64,000 nt of DNA from Proteus columbae (lineage in GTDB: Bacteria; Pseudomonadota; Gammaproteobacteria; Enterobacterales; Enterobacteriaceae): positions 2,418,001-2,482,000 of the forward strand of contig NZ_CP043925.1 in NCBI RefSeq assembly GCF_009914335.1. Direction: 5' to 3'. The notes under the pieces are model-generated. The model ran no database searches. It was not told where the DNA came from and saw nothing but the letters and a program-made list of their open reading frames with translations. The position numbers and the translations under genes are program-made. This document shows positions 1-6,890 of this stretch, one piece after another. How positions within the stretch are numbered: position 1 is the first letter of the stretch; each line of letters begins with the position of its first letter.

Positions 1-184
1 AGGCTTGGTCTGTACGCTTAATATCAAACGATGGAATAGAGTCTTTTTTTGTGTGTTCGACTCGCGCTACGATATCTTTATTTCCAGGCTCAGGATAAAA
101 CTCTAAGCGATACATTTCGCCTAAGTGGTGAACCTCCTCTACTTTACGGCCTTCACGTTCAGTAATTAATTTAAGTGCGTACAT
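1..184 (-). CDS. Partial small phage protein, unknown function (runs off left edge)
   Basis: An open frame of 61 residues starts at the ATG at 184 and continues beyond the window. It begins MYALKLITEREGRK and is rich in charged residues. An AAGGA ribosome-binding site lies just upstream. An overlapping ATG two bases earlier is out of frame and hits a stop within five codons, so 184 is the better start. It lies downstream of the antiterminator gene, where lysis or late genes of lambdoid phages begin, but I do not recognise a family. Confidence 0.55.
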   Translation of the reverse strand, partial: MYALKLITEREGRKVEEVHHLGEMYRLEFYPEPGNKDIVARVEHTKKDSIPSFDIKRTDQA

Positions 185-210
185 ACATTCGTTCCTTATT
201 TTAGATAATA

Positions 211-236
211 AAAAAGACCGCCTAAGCGATCTTTGA
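211..236 (-). terminator. Intrinsic terminator after the 70-aa gene
   Basis: On the minus strand a 9-bp stem (with one G-U pair) and a TTAG loop at 213-234 is followed by a run of T. It directly follows the stop codon of the gene at 257-469. Confidence 0.75.
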
Positions 237-256
237 TTAATTCACACATTTTTTAT

Positions 257-469
257 TTATGATGTATGGCATTCACTACAGCACCAATAACAACCATCAG
301 CAGTTCTATAACCATTAACCTTTGCTTGAGAAACAGCCTGAGCACAACTGGTAAAATAACCTAAATATTGCCGGTTTGACGCATTAGGCATATGGTCGCA
401 ACCATCTTGATGAACCTCATAATCACCATGATTATCAGTAGATGTATGAACATAGTAATGATGATACAT
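257..469 (-). CDS. Small Cys/His-rich protein, function unknown
   Basis: This 70-aa protein has an aromatic N-terminus (MYHHYYVHTSTDNHGDYEVH), a conserved-looking core (CDHMPNASNRQYLGYF) and a C-terminus with the cysteine pattern GCYWCCSECHTS. Cys and His spacing suggests metal binding, which is inference. I recall similar short proteins scattered on enterobacterial plasmids and prophages, none with a known role. It stands alone, with a terminator downstream and a 12-bp palindrome (485-496) upstream, so it may be a separately controlled cargo (moron) gene in the prophage. Confidence 0.75.
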   Translation of the reverse strand: MYHHYYVHTSTDNHGDYEVHQDGCDHMPNASNRQYLGYFTSCAQAVSQAKVNGYRTADGCYWCCSECHTS

Positions 470-484
470 AAATACCTCTTATTG

Positions 485-496
485 TTGTGTACACAA
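485..496. promoter_or_regulatory. 12-bp perfect palindrome, candidate operator
   Basis: TTGTGTACACAA lies about 15 bases upstream of the start codon of the 70-aa gene. Its position suits a repressor site or 5'-UTR structure. No regulator is identified. Confidence 0.35.
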
Positions 497-678
497 AGAG
501 ATAATATGTTAAATAGTTAAGTTGTTCTTACCCTTAGCTCACATATCAAAGATCTATCTGGTAATTTTGGATAAATAAACTTGCAAGGATTACTTACAGG
601 TTGAAATAACGTCATTGGAACTCATCAAGATAATATCAATAAATTAACCTATGATCCCCCATCTATGAAGGTAATGCC

Positions 679-813
679 TTAGAACTCAGGAGAATTAAAG
701 CTTCTGCTCCTCTCTTTGCGCTCTTCTTCTGACAACTTATCGTGCTCGGTGTAAAGTTTAGCTTTAACTAAATCAGCTATAGCTGGATATTTAGAATCCA
801 TCGAATTCTTCAT
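679..813 (-). CDS. 44-aa phage protein, unknown function
   Basis: An ATG at 813 preceded by GGAG at suitable distance opens a 44-residue frame starting MKNSMDSKYPAIADLVKAKL, followed by a very charged segment (EEERKERSRS). It lies just downstream of the Q gene and its terminator. It is too short to assign, but the ribosome-binding site, the amphipathic composition and the tight position support translation. The stretch 470-678 to its left holds no further ORF that I can support. Confidence 0.5.
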   Translation of the reverse strand: MKNSMDSKYPAIADLVKAKLYTEHDKLSEEERKERSRSFNSPEF

Positions 814-831
814 ACATATAAACTCCAGATA

Positions 832-857
832 ACAAAAAACCCCGCCGAAGCGAGGTT
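832..857 (-). terminator. Strong intrinsic terminator downstream of Q
   Basis: A GC-rich hairpin (AACCTCGC-TTCG-GCGGGGTT on the minus strand) with a UUCG-type tetraloop is followed by TTTTTT. It is the classic form of a lambdoid terminator and would be the first target of the Q protein encoded upstream. Confidence 0.85.
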
Positions 858-905
858 CATAAGTTGGTTGACCTTGATGTCAGTCTTATCACAATATCAA
901 TTATC

Positions 906-1307
906 TTACGATCGTAAAGTCTTAAAACGATTTTTTTCTACATATCGATCCATTTCTAATGGAACCTCAAGCATCATCAACATTCCTTCAATGATACCTT
1001 CCGCTTTTTGTAGTTTTTTTCCAATATAAGTATCAGAACAATGATGTTTTTCTGCTAACTGAATGAAGGTCATTCCAAACAAATAATAATCGACCAATAG
1101 ATCATGCATATCACTACTTTTTTTATTTAATTGAGCCATACAACTGGAAATTATCATTGCATCATCTTCACTGCACTGAGGACGGGATTTCACTTTATTA
1201 GGTATTAATCCTTTAAAACCTGCAGCGATAGAATACCATTGAACTGATTCAGTATTATCAGCACACCACGCTCCCCAACGTGATAAAACTTCCTGTATAT
1301 CTCTCAT
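906..1307 (-). CDS. Phage antitermination protein Q
   Basis: This 133-aa protein starts at [12 protein letters not shown], where GGGAG sits six bases upstream; an upstream in-frame start (1331) lacks a site. The sequence matches my memory of the phage 82-type Q family: WGAWCADN near the N-terminus, AGFKGLIP, the [12 protein letters not shown] segment, and a C-terminal helix-turn-helix-like part ([24 protein letters not shown]). Q joins RNA polymerase at the late promoter and lets it read through terminators into lysis and head genes, which here lie leftwards. Its place after the replication block and before a strong terminator fits that role. Confidence 0.88.
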   Translation of the reverse strand: MRDIQEVLSRWGAWCADNTESVQWYSIAAGFKGLIPNKVKSRPQCSEDDAMIISSCMAQLNKKSSDMHDLLVDYYLFGMTFIQLAEKHHCSDTYIGKKLQKAEGIIEGMLMMLEVPLEMDRYVEKNRFKTLRS

Positions 1308-1334
1308 GCTAATACTCCCAGCTCTGTACACACG

Positions 1335-2360
1335 TTAAACCAATGCCCTCATTCCTAATGAGCGGTTTAGAAAAGAAAATAATAATTCGAGTTGATTACC
1401 ATAAGTGGCTTCCCACAACTTGGGATCACGATGTAACTCATCATGATGTTGCCGACATAATGGAATAGTGAATAAGTCATGAACTTTCGTTCCCATACCT
1501 CCCATACCATGGCCGATAATGTGATGTGGATCGTCAGCTTGTTGTCCGCAAACACAACAAGGCTGTGTTTTCACCCATTGAAGCCATTGGGAATTCTCCC
1601 AACGTTGTATTTTAGGTTTCAAAAGGAATGACGCTAGTGGCTCAGGATCGATAGCAACTTTTATGACTGGTCTTATCGTGTCTAATCGTTCATTCATTGT
1701 TGATAGTGCTGTTACATTGCTTGGAATAATATCTGCTTCAGGAAAACCACCATGTACCCTGCGCTCTTTAGGTTTTTCAGACCAATCCAAAATTTGACGT
1801 AATATCGCATCAGGTAATTCATCAACCAAGTTATGCATCACAGCAAATGAGAAAAAATCGGGTATTGTCAGCTGGTGGCCACTATCTAATCTCAAACGAC
1901 TACGAATAGTGTCTACCATCCAAGCAATACGATTTTTATGAGCCAATTCAGCAACCCACTCAGCTGATGAATGGCGAATATGATTATCATGGTACCAACA
2001 AGTCCGTATCACACCGTCTTTATGCCATGTGGTTGTTAATTCATGGTGATGATAACTGTCATGCTTATCGTTAATCTGACAACAATGGATATTTCTGCCT
2101 ATCCACATATTCATCGATGACAATCCCCCCATAACTTGGATAACTTTTTTATTATTCAAAAAATCAACAATGCCCTTGTTATCCAATAATGGCTGTTCAT
2201 TTCCTGTTAATGCCCCAGAAGGCCATTTATCTAAACTTTTTGGTACATCGCTAATAATCACGCGAGAATGTGGTTTAAATTGCTTAAGCAACTCCGCTCC
2301 AGGCTTCAATAAAACAACGCCAAGGTCAGACTGAATATAGGGCGTTAAGAGTAGTTTCAT
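1335..2360 (-). CDS. DUF968-type phage protein with C-terminal HNH-like zinc module
   Basis: This 341-aa protein sits in the nin-like region before Q. The C-terminal module has CCVC at 268-271, HH at 279-280, then C302, HH305-306 and H310. That pattern is a zinc-bound HNH or beta-beta-alpha nuclease fold as described for DUF968 proteins. The N-terminal 240 residues resemble phage proteins of the same family but carry no motif I can name. Nuclease activity (processing of recombination or replication intermediates) is inferred from the motif. The start ATG overlaps the stop of the preceding gene (TAATG), so the two are translationally coupled. Confidence 0.8.
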   Translation of the reverse strand: MKLLLTPYIQSDLGVVLLKPGAELLKQFKPHSRVIISDVPKSLDKWPSGALTGNEQPLLDNKGIVDFLNNKKVIQVMGGLSSMNMWIGRNIHCCQINDKHDSYHHHELTTTWHKDGVIRTCWYHDNHIRHSSAEWVAELAHKNRIAWMVDTIRSRLRLDSGHQLTIPDFFSFAVMHNLVDELPDAILRQILDWSEKPKERRVHGGFPEADIIPSNVTALSTMNERLDTIRPVIKVAIDPEPLASFLLKPKIQRWENSQWLQWVKTQPCCVCGQQADDPHHIIGHGMGGMGTKVHDLFTIPLCRQHHDELHRDPKLWEATYGNQLELLFSFLNRSLGMRALV

Positions 2361-3067
2361 TAAATCTCATCCCCAACTTTATATTCAGCCCATAACCCTG
2401 CAATCCACTTCACACCTTTAGTAGTAAACCTTGATTGTGCAAAAGCGTGGTTATTTTTTGGGTTCGTTCCCGTTTTTATCTCAAAGCGACCAAGATCGAC
2501 ATGAGTTTGATAAGGCGTAAACGTATTATTCAAGCGATACATAATTTTCTTATCAATTAAAAAACAGCGAAAATCGGTTTCTTTCGCCTGCAGTAATTTA
2601 CACACTTGTCGAAACGTCATAGAACCATGGGATAAAACATAATTATCAACAAACTGAGCCTTAGGTGTCGCAATCGCCAGTTCACTTTCCAATTTTTGTT
2701 TTTCTTCCGCTAAGTCTGCTGCTAATCGCAATGCTTCTGGTAATGTTTGAGGAATGACTGGCTGCATTTTTGATTCTAATTCCTGCCAGCGATCAACTAT
2801 TTTTGCTGTGAACTGAGGTGACAATCGAGCTACCAACACCAGAGAGTCTCTTTTATTAAAACGATATTCAGTATATTGATTGCCGTTATGTTCAAAAGGG
2901 AACTCAGCCAATGGCTGGGTTAAAATTTGAGCAACAAAAAGCCTATCGGCAGAACGCTTAACATCGGAGTGATTACTTCCGGTTAAACTGGCAATCTCTC
3001 GACTCGACATAGTTAATTCACGATTCATTATGGGTAATACTGAAACTTCCATTGTTTTTTGCATCAT
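2360..3067 (-). CDS. Rha-family regulator fused to KilAC/ANT domain
   Basis: The start is taken at ATG 3067, because GGAGAG lies seven bases before it; the upstream GTG (3082) has no site. Residues about 10-105 are a Rha-type domain (MSSREIASLTGSNHSDVKRSADRL, then YTEYRFNKRDSLVLVARLSP). A short coiled segment follows (LAADLAEEKQKLESEL). The last 100 residues form a KilAC/ANT domain (QVCKLLQAKETDFRCFL, RFTTKGVKWIAGLW). Rha proteins interfere with growth of phages in hosts lacking IHF, and ANT domains occur in phage antirepressors. The exact role here is inferred as a lytic-switch or host-interference regulator. Confidence 0.85.
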   Translation of the reverse strand: MMQKTMEVSVLPIMNRELTMSSREIASLTGSNHSDVKRSADRLFVAQILTQPLAEFPFEHNGNQYTEYRFNKRDSLVLVARLSPQFTAKIVDRWQELESKMQPVIPQTLPEALRLAADLAEEKQKLESELAIATPKAQFVDNYVLSHGSMTFRQVCKLLQAKETDFRCFLIDKKIMYRLNNTFTPYQTHVDLGRFEIKTGTNPKNNHAFAQSRFTTKGVKWIAGLWAEYKVGDEI

Positions 3068-3085
3068 GCTATTTCTCTCCACGTT

Positions 3086-3166
3086 TTACTCGTGACCGTA
3101 CATCACGTGATTAAATGGGCAGATTGTTCTCTCCTTCACAATATCCATTAACATCAACTCAGGCAT
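3086..3166 (-). CDS. 26-aa micro-ORF, unknown
   Basis: ATG 3166 overlaps the stop of the upstream 26-aa ORF (ATGCCTGA), and the frame runs MPELMLMDIVKERTICPFNH to a TAA at 3088. It contains one cysteine and no membrane segment. The chain of stop-start overlaps suggests translational coupling. No homologue is known to me, and expression is inferred from context alone. Confidence 0.4.
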   Translation of the reverse strand: MPELMLMDIVKERTICPFNHVMYGHE

Positions 3167-3239
3167 AAGTCCCCCATAACCCAATCAGTAATGTCACTAC
3201 AAACCAAAAACTAACGAACAAAATGTATTTAGTTAGCAT
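3159..3239 (-). CDS. 26-aa single-span membrane micropeptide
   Basis: The ATG overlaps the stop of the replication gene (TAATG). The frame encodes a Lys4 N-terminus followed by an almost unbroken hydrophobic run (ILFVSFWFVVTLLIGLWG). That is the composition of a single transmembrane helix with a short positive N-tail. Such a run is unlikely by chance in this position. Function is unknown. Confidence 0.5.
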   Translation of the reverse strand: MLTKYILFVSFWFVVTLLIGLWGTYA

Positions 3240-4330
3240 TACTGAGCCTCCTGTAACATTTCTATCGCTTGCTTCCAAATGCTGTTCCATGCTTGGCGAC
3301 CTGAAAACTCACTCATACGACGAATGCCTGTTTTACCTGCTAGCTCAAGTGCAATTTCTTCAATGCGGTTTTTAGGTTTAGAGCGAGAGCCAATCAAGCG
3401 GGAAAAGGCACTATCACGTTCAACGGTGTCAACTTGAACTTTTGGTTCATTCCTTGGCTCTTGGCTACGGACAGTGAGTTCATCAAAGTGTTTACGTAAT
3501 TTTCGAGGACTTAAAATATTTTTGTGCCAGAATGAATCTTTGTTAGCCCAATCGAACAAGGCACAAATTTGCTCATGGGTACGCCCATCGATTTGGCGCA
3601 TCAGGCGGATATCGTTCGCCCAGTCATACCAAGTAGGCTCTAATGCGGAGGGATTCAGTTTTTTAACACGACCAAACATCCATTTCGCTGTTTTTAAATC
3701 ATCTTCATCCCCCCATTTCTGCCCATTAGCGCTGTAAATTACTGCTTCAGGATAACGAGTTAAAAAATCATTTTTCGACTGGTCGCTGGATTCGTCAGAA
3801 TTCTGCGACGAATGATCTGTTTCTGTTGTACTCTCTGAAGTAATCTCTGTTGTATTCTCTGTAAGAACAGGCCATTTTGACCCGTTCAGAACAGCACATT
3901 TTGCACTGTTTGATGGTTTCAACTTGCGCTTATCGATAAGGTCATTTTGAACTGTTCGATCAGATGAATTATCACCATTCGATTGGGTCATATTGACCTC
4001 TTCGGTCAGCAAGTGGTGATCGTAATTAATCGCATAATAATTAGTACGGTCATGATTCGATTTATTGATTTGCTCGATGCGTAAAACGCCCTGCTTTTTT
4101 AAATTAGTAAAAGCACGTTTAATCGTTGACTCAGAGAAAAAAGGAAATTGATTCTTCCACTCTTCGACGGTGTTATAAATCCAGCGCGAGCCGTCATATT
4201 CAACACCTGAAGTAGTTTCAGTTAGCCAATATTGAATTTGCTGTAACAGCATCGCCTCATTTAAACCAAGACGTACCGCTAATTCAGGAATAACGACTAA
4301 AGGGCGACTTTTTAGTAATAATAAACTCAT
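3239..4330 (-). CDS. O-like phage replication initiator
   Basis: This 363-aa protein has a winged-helix N-terminal half (MSLLLLKSRPLVVIPELAVRLGLNEAMLLQQ, then FSESTIKRAFTNLKKQGVL). A polar Ser/Thr/Asp-rich linker follows (about 115-190). The C-terminal domain is typical of phage replication proteins that engage the host primosome (WGDEDDLKTAKWMFGRV, WANDIRLMRQIDGRTHEQIC, NILSPRKLRKHFDEL). It would bind the iterons that lie inside its own linker-coding DNA (3873-4006) and recruit DnaB. No P/DnaC-type loader gene follows it. Confidence 0.82.
   Translation of the reverse strand: MSLLLLKSRPLVVIPELAVRLGLNEAMLLQQIQYWLTETTSGVEYDGSRWIYNTVEEWKNQFPFFSESTIKRAFTNLKKQGVLRIEQINKSNHDRTNYYAINYDHHLLTEEVNMTQSNGDNSSDRTVQNDLIDKRKLKPSNSAKCAVLNGSKWPVLTENTTEITSESTTETDHSSQNSDESSDQSKNDFLTRYPEAVIYSANGQKWGDEDDLKTAKWMFGRVKKLNPSALEPTWYDWANDIRLMRQIDGRTHEQICALFDWANKDSFWHKNILSPRKLRKHFDELTVRSQEPRNEPKVQVDTVERDSAFSRLIGSRSKPKNRIEEIALELAGKTGIRRMSEFSGRQAWNSIWKQAIEMLQEAQ
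3873..4006. repeat. Six phased iterons, putative phage replication origin
   Basis: Inside the initiator gene, an 18-bp element close to CATTTTGAMCTGTTCGRT starts at 3873, 3897, 3943 and 3989. Weaker copies (about 11-12 of 18 matches) start at 3920 and 3966. The period is 24, 23, 23, 23, 23 bp. Because 23 is not a multiple of three, a protein repeat does not explain it. Lambda carries its iteron origin in the same place, within gene O. Purine-rich strand asymmetry follows on the left (3800-3870), where strand opening might occur. Confidence 0.7.
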
Positions 4331-4342
4331 CTTGCCACCTCA

Positions 4343-4522
4343 TTACTTAATACGTGTGTACTTCTCTTTAAATCGTTGCAAGGGTTCACATTGCGGATCG
4401 TCACAACCATCCAGCATAAAAATGACTCGCTGTTTTTCTCTGTCATAACGAACAACATGAACAACAATACCTCGGTGATTTTTGTAGTAGCGATCAAGTT
4501 GGTTTGGGTTCTCATTGCTCAT
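4343..4522 (-). CDS. DUF4222-type phage protein
   Basis: This 59-aa protein begins MSNENPNQLDRYYKNHRGIV, with GGAGAG upstream of ATG 4522; the longer in-frame start at 4537 is less likely. The pattern LDRYYKNHRGIVVHVVRYDREKQRVIF matches the DUF4222 family of early-region phage proteins, whose function is unknown. It overlaps the end of the gene upstream and precedes the replication initiator. A second frame over the same DNA (4327-4515) looks like a shadow. Confidence 0.75.
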   Translation of the reverse strand: MSNENPNQLDRYYKNHRGIVVHVVRYDREKQRVIFMLDGCDDPQCEPLQRFKEKYTRIK

Positions 4523-4721
4523 TGCCCCGCTCTCCACTTGAAAAATAAAAATCAGCCCATGCCTTTTTAAGAGACTGTCTATCTACCAAACATGCAGGTT
4601 TCTTGTAGTTGTCTGGTTGTTCGTCAGAGACTATGATTTCTACATAGCGAAATGACTGACTACCCGAGACAGGTAAACACCGGAATTGCTTTTTAGGTAT
4701 TAAATGCGCTAATCTACTCAT
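4512..4721 (-). CDS. 69-aa phage early protein, unknown
   Basis: The ATG at 4721 overlaps the stop of the 29-aa ORF upstream (ATGA). The sequence starts MSRLAHLIPKKQFRCLPVSG and ends SSGERGNEQ. It has no recognisable motif. It sits in the early leftward operon between the CII-like regulator and DUF4222. Confidence 0.6.
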   Translation of the reverse strand: MSRLAHLIPKKQFRCLPVSGSQSFRYVEIIVSDEQPDNYKKPACLVDRQSLKKAWADFYFSSGERGNEQ

Positions 4722-4807
4722 GCTAATTTCTCTTCACACAATTGAAATTTGCAAACCGAAGCCAGAGGCCGTACACCTTTGGCTTCACCCTTTCTGGATA
4801 TAGCCAT
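4718..4807 (-). CDS. 29-aa micro-ORF ending in LCEEKLA
   Basis: ATG 4807 lies just after the YmfL-type gene. The peptide reads MAISRKGEAKGVRPLA and continues to FQLCEEKLA. The last codons coincide with the recurrent TTGTGTGAAGAGAA leader motif of this prophage. A similar coding tail (LCGGKLA) is found before the gene at 6376. It may be a real micropeptide or a translated leader that couples ribosomes to the next start. Confidence 0.45.
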   Translation of the reverse strand: MAISRKGEAKGVRPLASVCKFQLCEEKLA

Positions 4808-4809
4808 CT

Positions 4810-5268
4810 TTAATTTCTCTTTTGATGTAACGAAACAAACGCATTCATAAATGTGCGGATCTGCGAAATTAATCCATCCAACATCATTTTTATTTTCTGT
4901 TCTTCTTCATTATCAATAACGCCATCAGCCAAACTATCTTTCATGAATAAAGCTAAACGCCCCTGCATTTCGTCAACACCACTACGCAGTACAAACAATT
5001 CCGTTTCATCCAGTTCCGCAGGACTGATCCGGTCCACGAGTAAGCGATTTGATTCACGAGCGACAAATTCAGCAAATAAAACGGTCTTAGAAATATCTTG
5101 CATCGCTAACAACTCGTTTAAATCAAATGAGCGGCAACCGTTTTTCTCATAAAGCTTGTTGTTGAATGATGTTAAAGACAGACCAAGTGCTCCAGCCATT
5201 GCCTCACGCCCACCAGCAGTCGCCTCACACATTGCTTTCACTACCTGTTTTATTGATTGGTTACTCAT
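4810..5268 (-). CDS. YmfL/CII-type phage regulatory protein
   Basis: This 152-aa protein has a DNA-binding N-terminus. The part GGREAMAGALGLSLTSFNNKLYEKNGCRSFDLNELLAMQ is the signature of the YmfL (e14) / CP76 CII family. The C-terminal half is helical and acidic (DETELFVLRS, DNEEEQKIKMM). It is the second gene of the pR-type operon, the position of lambda cII, so it probably helps set the lysis-lysogeny choice; that last step is inference. GGGTAGGA precedes ATG 5268. Confidence 0.85.
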   Translation of the reverse strand: MSNQSIKQVVKAMCEATAGGREAMAGALGLSLTSFNNKLYEKNGCRSFDLNELLAMQDISKTVLFAEFVARESNRLLVDRISPAELDETELFVLRSGVDEMQGRLALFMKDSLADGVIDNEEEQKIKMMLDGLISQIRTFMNAFVSLHQKRN

Positions 5269-5349
5269 TTCCTACCCTTATTTAAGATTTTTGTAGTTAA
5301 CTGCTTTAAATAGTTTTGCTATTGTTTATTCAATAAAAAACTATGGAAA

Positions 5350-5571
5350 TCATTGTTGAGTTCCACGCAAATACGACCAATCAATATCAGGTCTAAGCTC
5401 TTCACACCGAACTACACCTAACGTCGCTTTCTCAATTTCAAGGCAACGTTCAGCAGGAATTTTGCGAACACCATTAGCCCATTGAGAAATAAGTGTCGTT
5501 GGAACTCCCAATTTTCTGGCTAGTTCTGTAGATTTTCCCCGTTTGTTACTTGTGTATGTTTTTAGTGTCAT
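5350..5571 (-). CDS. YdaS-type Cro-like repressor
   Basis: This 73-aa protein starts at MTLKTYTSNKRG, where AAGGT is seven to eight bases upstream; the frame is open to 5628 but the longer start overlaps operator O2's edge. The helix-turn-helix reads STELARKLGVPTTLISQWANGVRKIPAERC, followed by the family tail EELRPDIDWSYLRG, as in YdaS/Cro-type proteins of lambdoid prophages. It is the first gene of the leftward early operon and lies opposite the CI-like gene across three operators. It is therefore the expected Cro. Confidence 0.9.
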   Translation of the reverse strand: MTLKTYTSNKRGKSTELARKLGVPTTLISQWANGVRKIPAERCLEIEKATLGVVRCEELRPDIDWSYLRGTQQ

Positions 5572-5600
5572 TTGATTTACCTTACATATTACCCATCTAG

Positions 5601-5628
5601 ATAATAGCGTTTCGCTATCATTAGTCAA
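5601..5628 (-). promoter_or_regulatory. pR-like sigma-70 promoter
   Basis: On the minus strand TTGACT is followed after 16 bases by TATTAT. The promoter overlaps operator O1 and touches O2, so a bound repressor would block it. It drives the Cro-like and following genes. Confidence 0.7.
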
Positions 5629-5666
5629 TAGCGTTTCACTTCTTCTAATGGTTAGTGCATTGCTAT
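5604..5666. promoter_or_regulatory. Operator array O1-O3 (oR-like)
   Basis: Three 15-bp sites start at 5604, 5628 and 5652, exactly 24 bp apart: ATAGCGTTTCGCTAT (perfect dyad), ATAGCGTTTCACTTC and TTAGTGCATTGCTAT. They lie between the divergent Cro-like and CI-like genes. Confidence 0.85.
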
Positions 5667-5699
5667 CTAATGTAGAAAATAAATAAAATTGGCAATGAT

Positions 5700-6167
5700 A
5701 TGAAAACTATTGAAGAAATTAGACGTGAATGGCTTAATATGCTTATTGAACAACATAAAACTATTGCTAACTTGAATATAGCTTTAGGAAGAGCAAAAAC
5801 AGATGCGACCTTATCGCAAATAAGAAATAAGGCTATAGATAGCAAAAGTGGTAACCCCAGAAATATGGGCTCCCCTTTAGCTAGAGAGATCGAAGAAAAG
5901 CTTGGTTTAGAAATAGGTACACTAGATCATACTCCATGTAAGACTGATAAATCTCATAGAAATAATAGCTTTCTAGAAGCTTATGATTCTGCTGATGACG
6001 CAATAAAGTCAATAATTGATTTTATTTTACATAAAGACACTTCCACGCCAATCCCTCAGTGGGTTGATACAGATGCTAAAGCTCATGCTGACTCGTTAGA
6101 ACTAAAATCAAGAAAATGGTTTGCAAACAATAAAAGCAATAAAAATAAGATCAAAACCAGAGCTTAA
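5700..6167 (+). CDS. CI-like phage repressor without peptidase domain
   Basis: This 155-aa protein has an N-terminal DNA-binding part: IRREWLNMLIEQHKTIANLNIALGRA, the recognition-like segment DATLSQIRNKAIDSKSGNPRNMGS, and LAREIEEKLGLEIGTLDH. The last 60 residues are polar and Lys/Asn-rich and show no S24 Ser-Lys protease motif. The protein is therefore shorter than LexA-like repressors and probably is not induced by RecA-stimulated self-cleavage. It lies between two groups of operators, which fixes its role as the lysogenic repressor. No strong ribosome-binding site precedes ATG 5700. Confidence 0.8.
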   Translation: MKTIEEIRREWLNMLIEQHKTIANLNIALGRAKTDATLSQIRNKAIDSKSGNPRNMGSPLAREIEEKLGLEIGTLDHTPCKTDKSHRNNSFLEAYDSADDAIKSIIDFILHKDTSTPIPQWVDTDAKAHADSLELKSRKWFANNKSNKNKIKTRA

Positions 6168-6239
6168 ACTTGCTTGGTCTGATGGAAAGCCATTATTTTT
6201 GCCTCTCAACAAATCCCCAAAAAAATAAACACAAATTTA

Positions 6240-6279
6240 TTAGCGTAATGCTATTGACCAAACATTAGCGTTACGCTAT
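6240..6279. promoter_or_regulatory. Operator pair O4-O5 (oL-like)
   Basis: TTAGCGTAATGCTAT (6240-6254) and TTAGCGTTACGCTAT (6265-6279) are 25 bp apart and match the three sites on the far side of the repressor gene. Confidence 0.85.
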
Positions 6280-6282
6280 CTT
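6254..6282 (+). promoter_or_regulatory. pL-like sigma-70 promoter
   Basis: TTGACC, a 17-bp spacer and TATCTT, with operator O5 covering the spacer and the start of the -10 box. It would transcribe the rightward early operon towards the integrase. Confidence 0.75.
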
Positions 6283-6375
6283 ATTGGTGTCAACAATATT
6301 ACCAATGCCTACTCAAATACAAAGTAAATGATTTTTTATGTGTGAAGAGAATCAATTGTGTGGAGGGAAATTAGC

Positions 6376-6717
6376 GTGAGTAATATTACTAATGAAAAAC
6401 AAAACATCAAAATCTATGCCTTAGTCTTTCATAAGAACGCGCTAACTCTGTCAACCGACAATATCCATGAAGACTTTTGGTTAGAGCTACACGAAACCAT
6501 CGGTTGGATTAAATTTGTAAAACATAGTGAAGAATCTGAGTTTGTTAAGAACGGAGCACTGTTTGTAGCCACTGAACTGCGTCCGGTATCTGATTCAGTC
6601 CCTTACCCAATAGTTGAAGCACAATGTGTTTTGTGGCGTCAGCGGGAAGCTCTTTTAAGTGCTGCAGATACCCTCTCCTTTCTTCTGGGTCAAAAACGAG
6701 GAACAATGATTGATTGA
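6376..6717 (+). CDS. 113-aa phage early protein, unknown
   Basis: The start is a GTG at 6376 overlapping the stop of a 13-codon leader frame (GTGA), with GGAGGG upstream. The product begins VSNITNEKQNIKIYALVFHK and contains several Trp and aromatic residues (DFWLELHETIGWIKFVKH). It is the first gene after pL, the place where many phages encode host-takeover or N-like proteins, but there is no arginine-rich RNA-binding segment and I do not recognise it. Confidence 0.65.
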   Translation: MSNITNEKQNIKIYALVFHKNALTLSTDNIHEDFWLELHETIGWIKFVKHSEESEFVKNGALFVATELRPVSDSVPYPIVEAQCVLWRQREALLSAADTLSFLLGQKRGTMID

Positions 6718-6890
6718 GTCTTTAACCATTAACGGGGGTGTGGTGATAATGTTCTGCTCAGTCAGCCATTTTTATCAAATCTAACAATAACTAAGGGTAC
6801 TGGTATTGCTTGTGAAATGTCTTATCCGGGTTGTATCAACTCGCTAGTGCCCTTTCTTATTGTGTGAAGAGATAACATGAGGTTATAGAA

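Noticed and set aside
4327..4515. 62-aa minus frame overlapping DUF4222
   Set aside because: It lies in another frame over a recognised DUF4222 gene with a good start; composition looks like a shadow.
6877..6888. Three-codon mini-ORF before the 6891 gene
   Set aside because: ATGAGGTTATAG is too short to judge and is likely chance; mentioned only in the gene entry.
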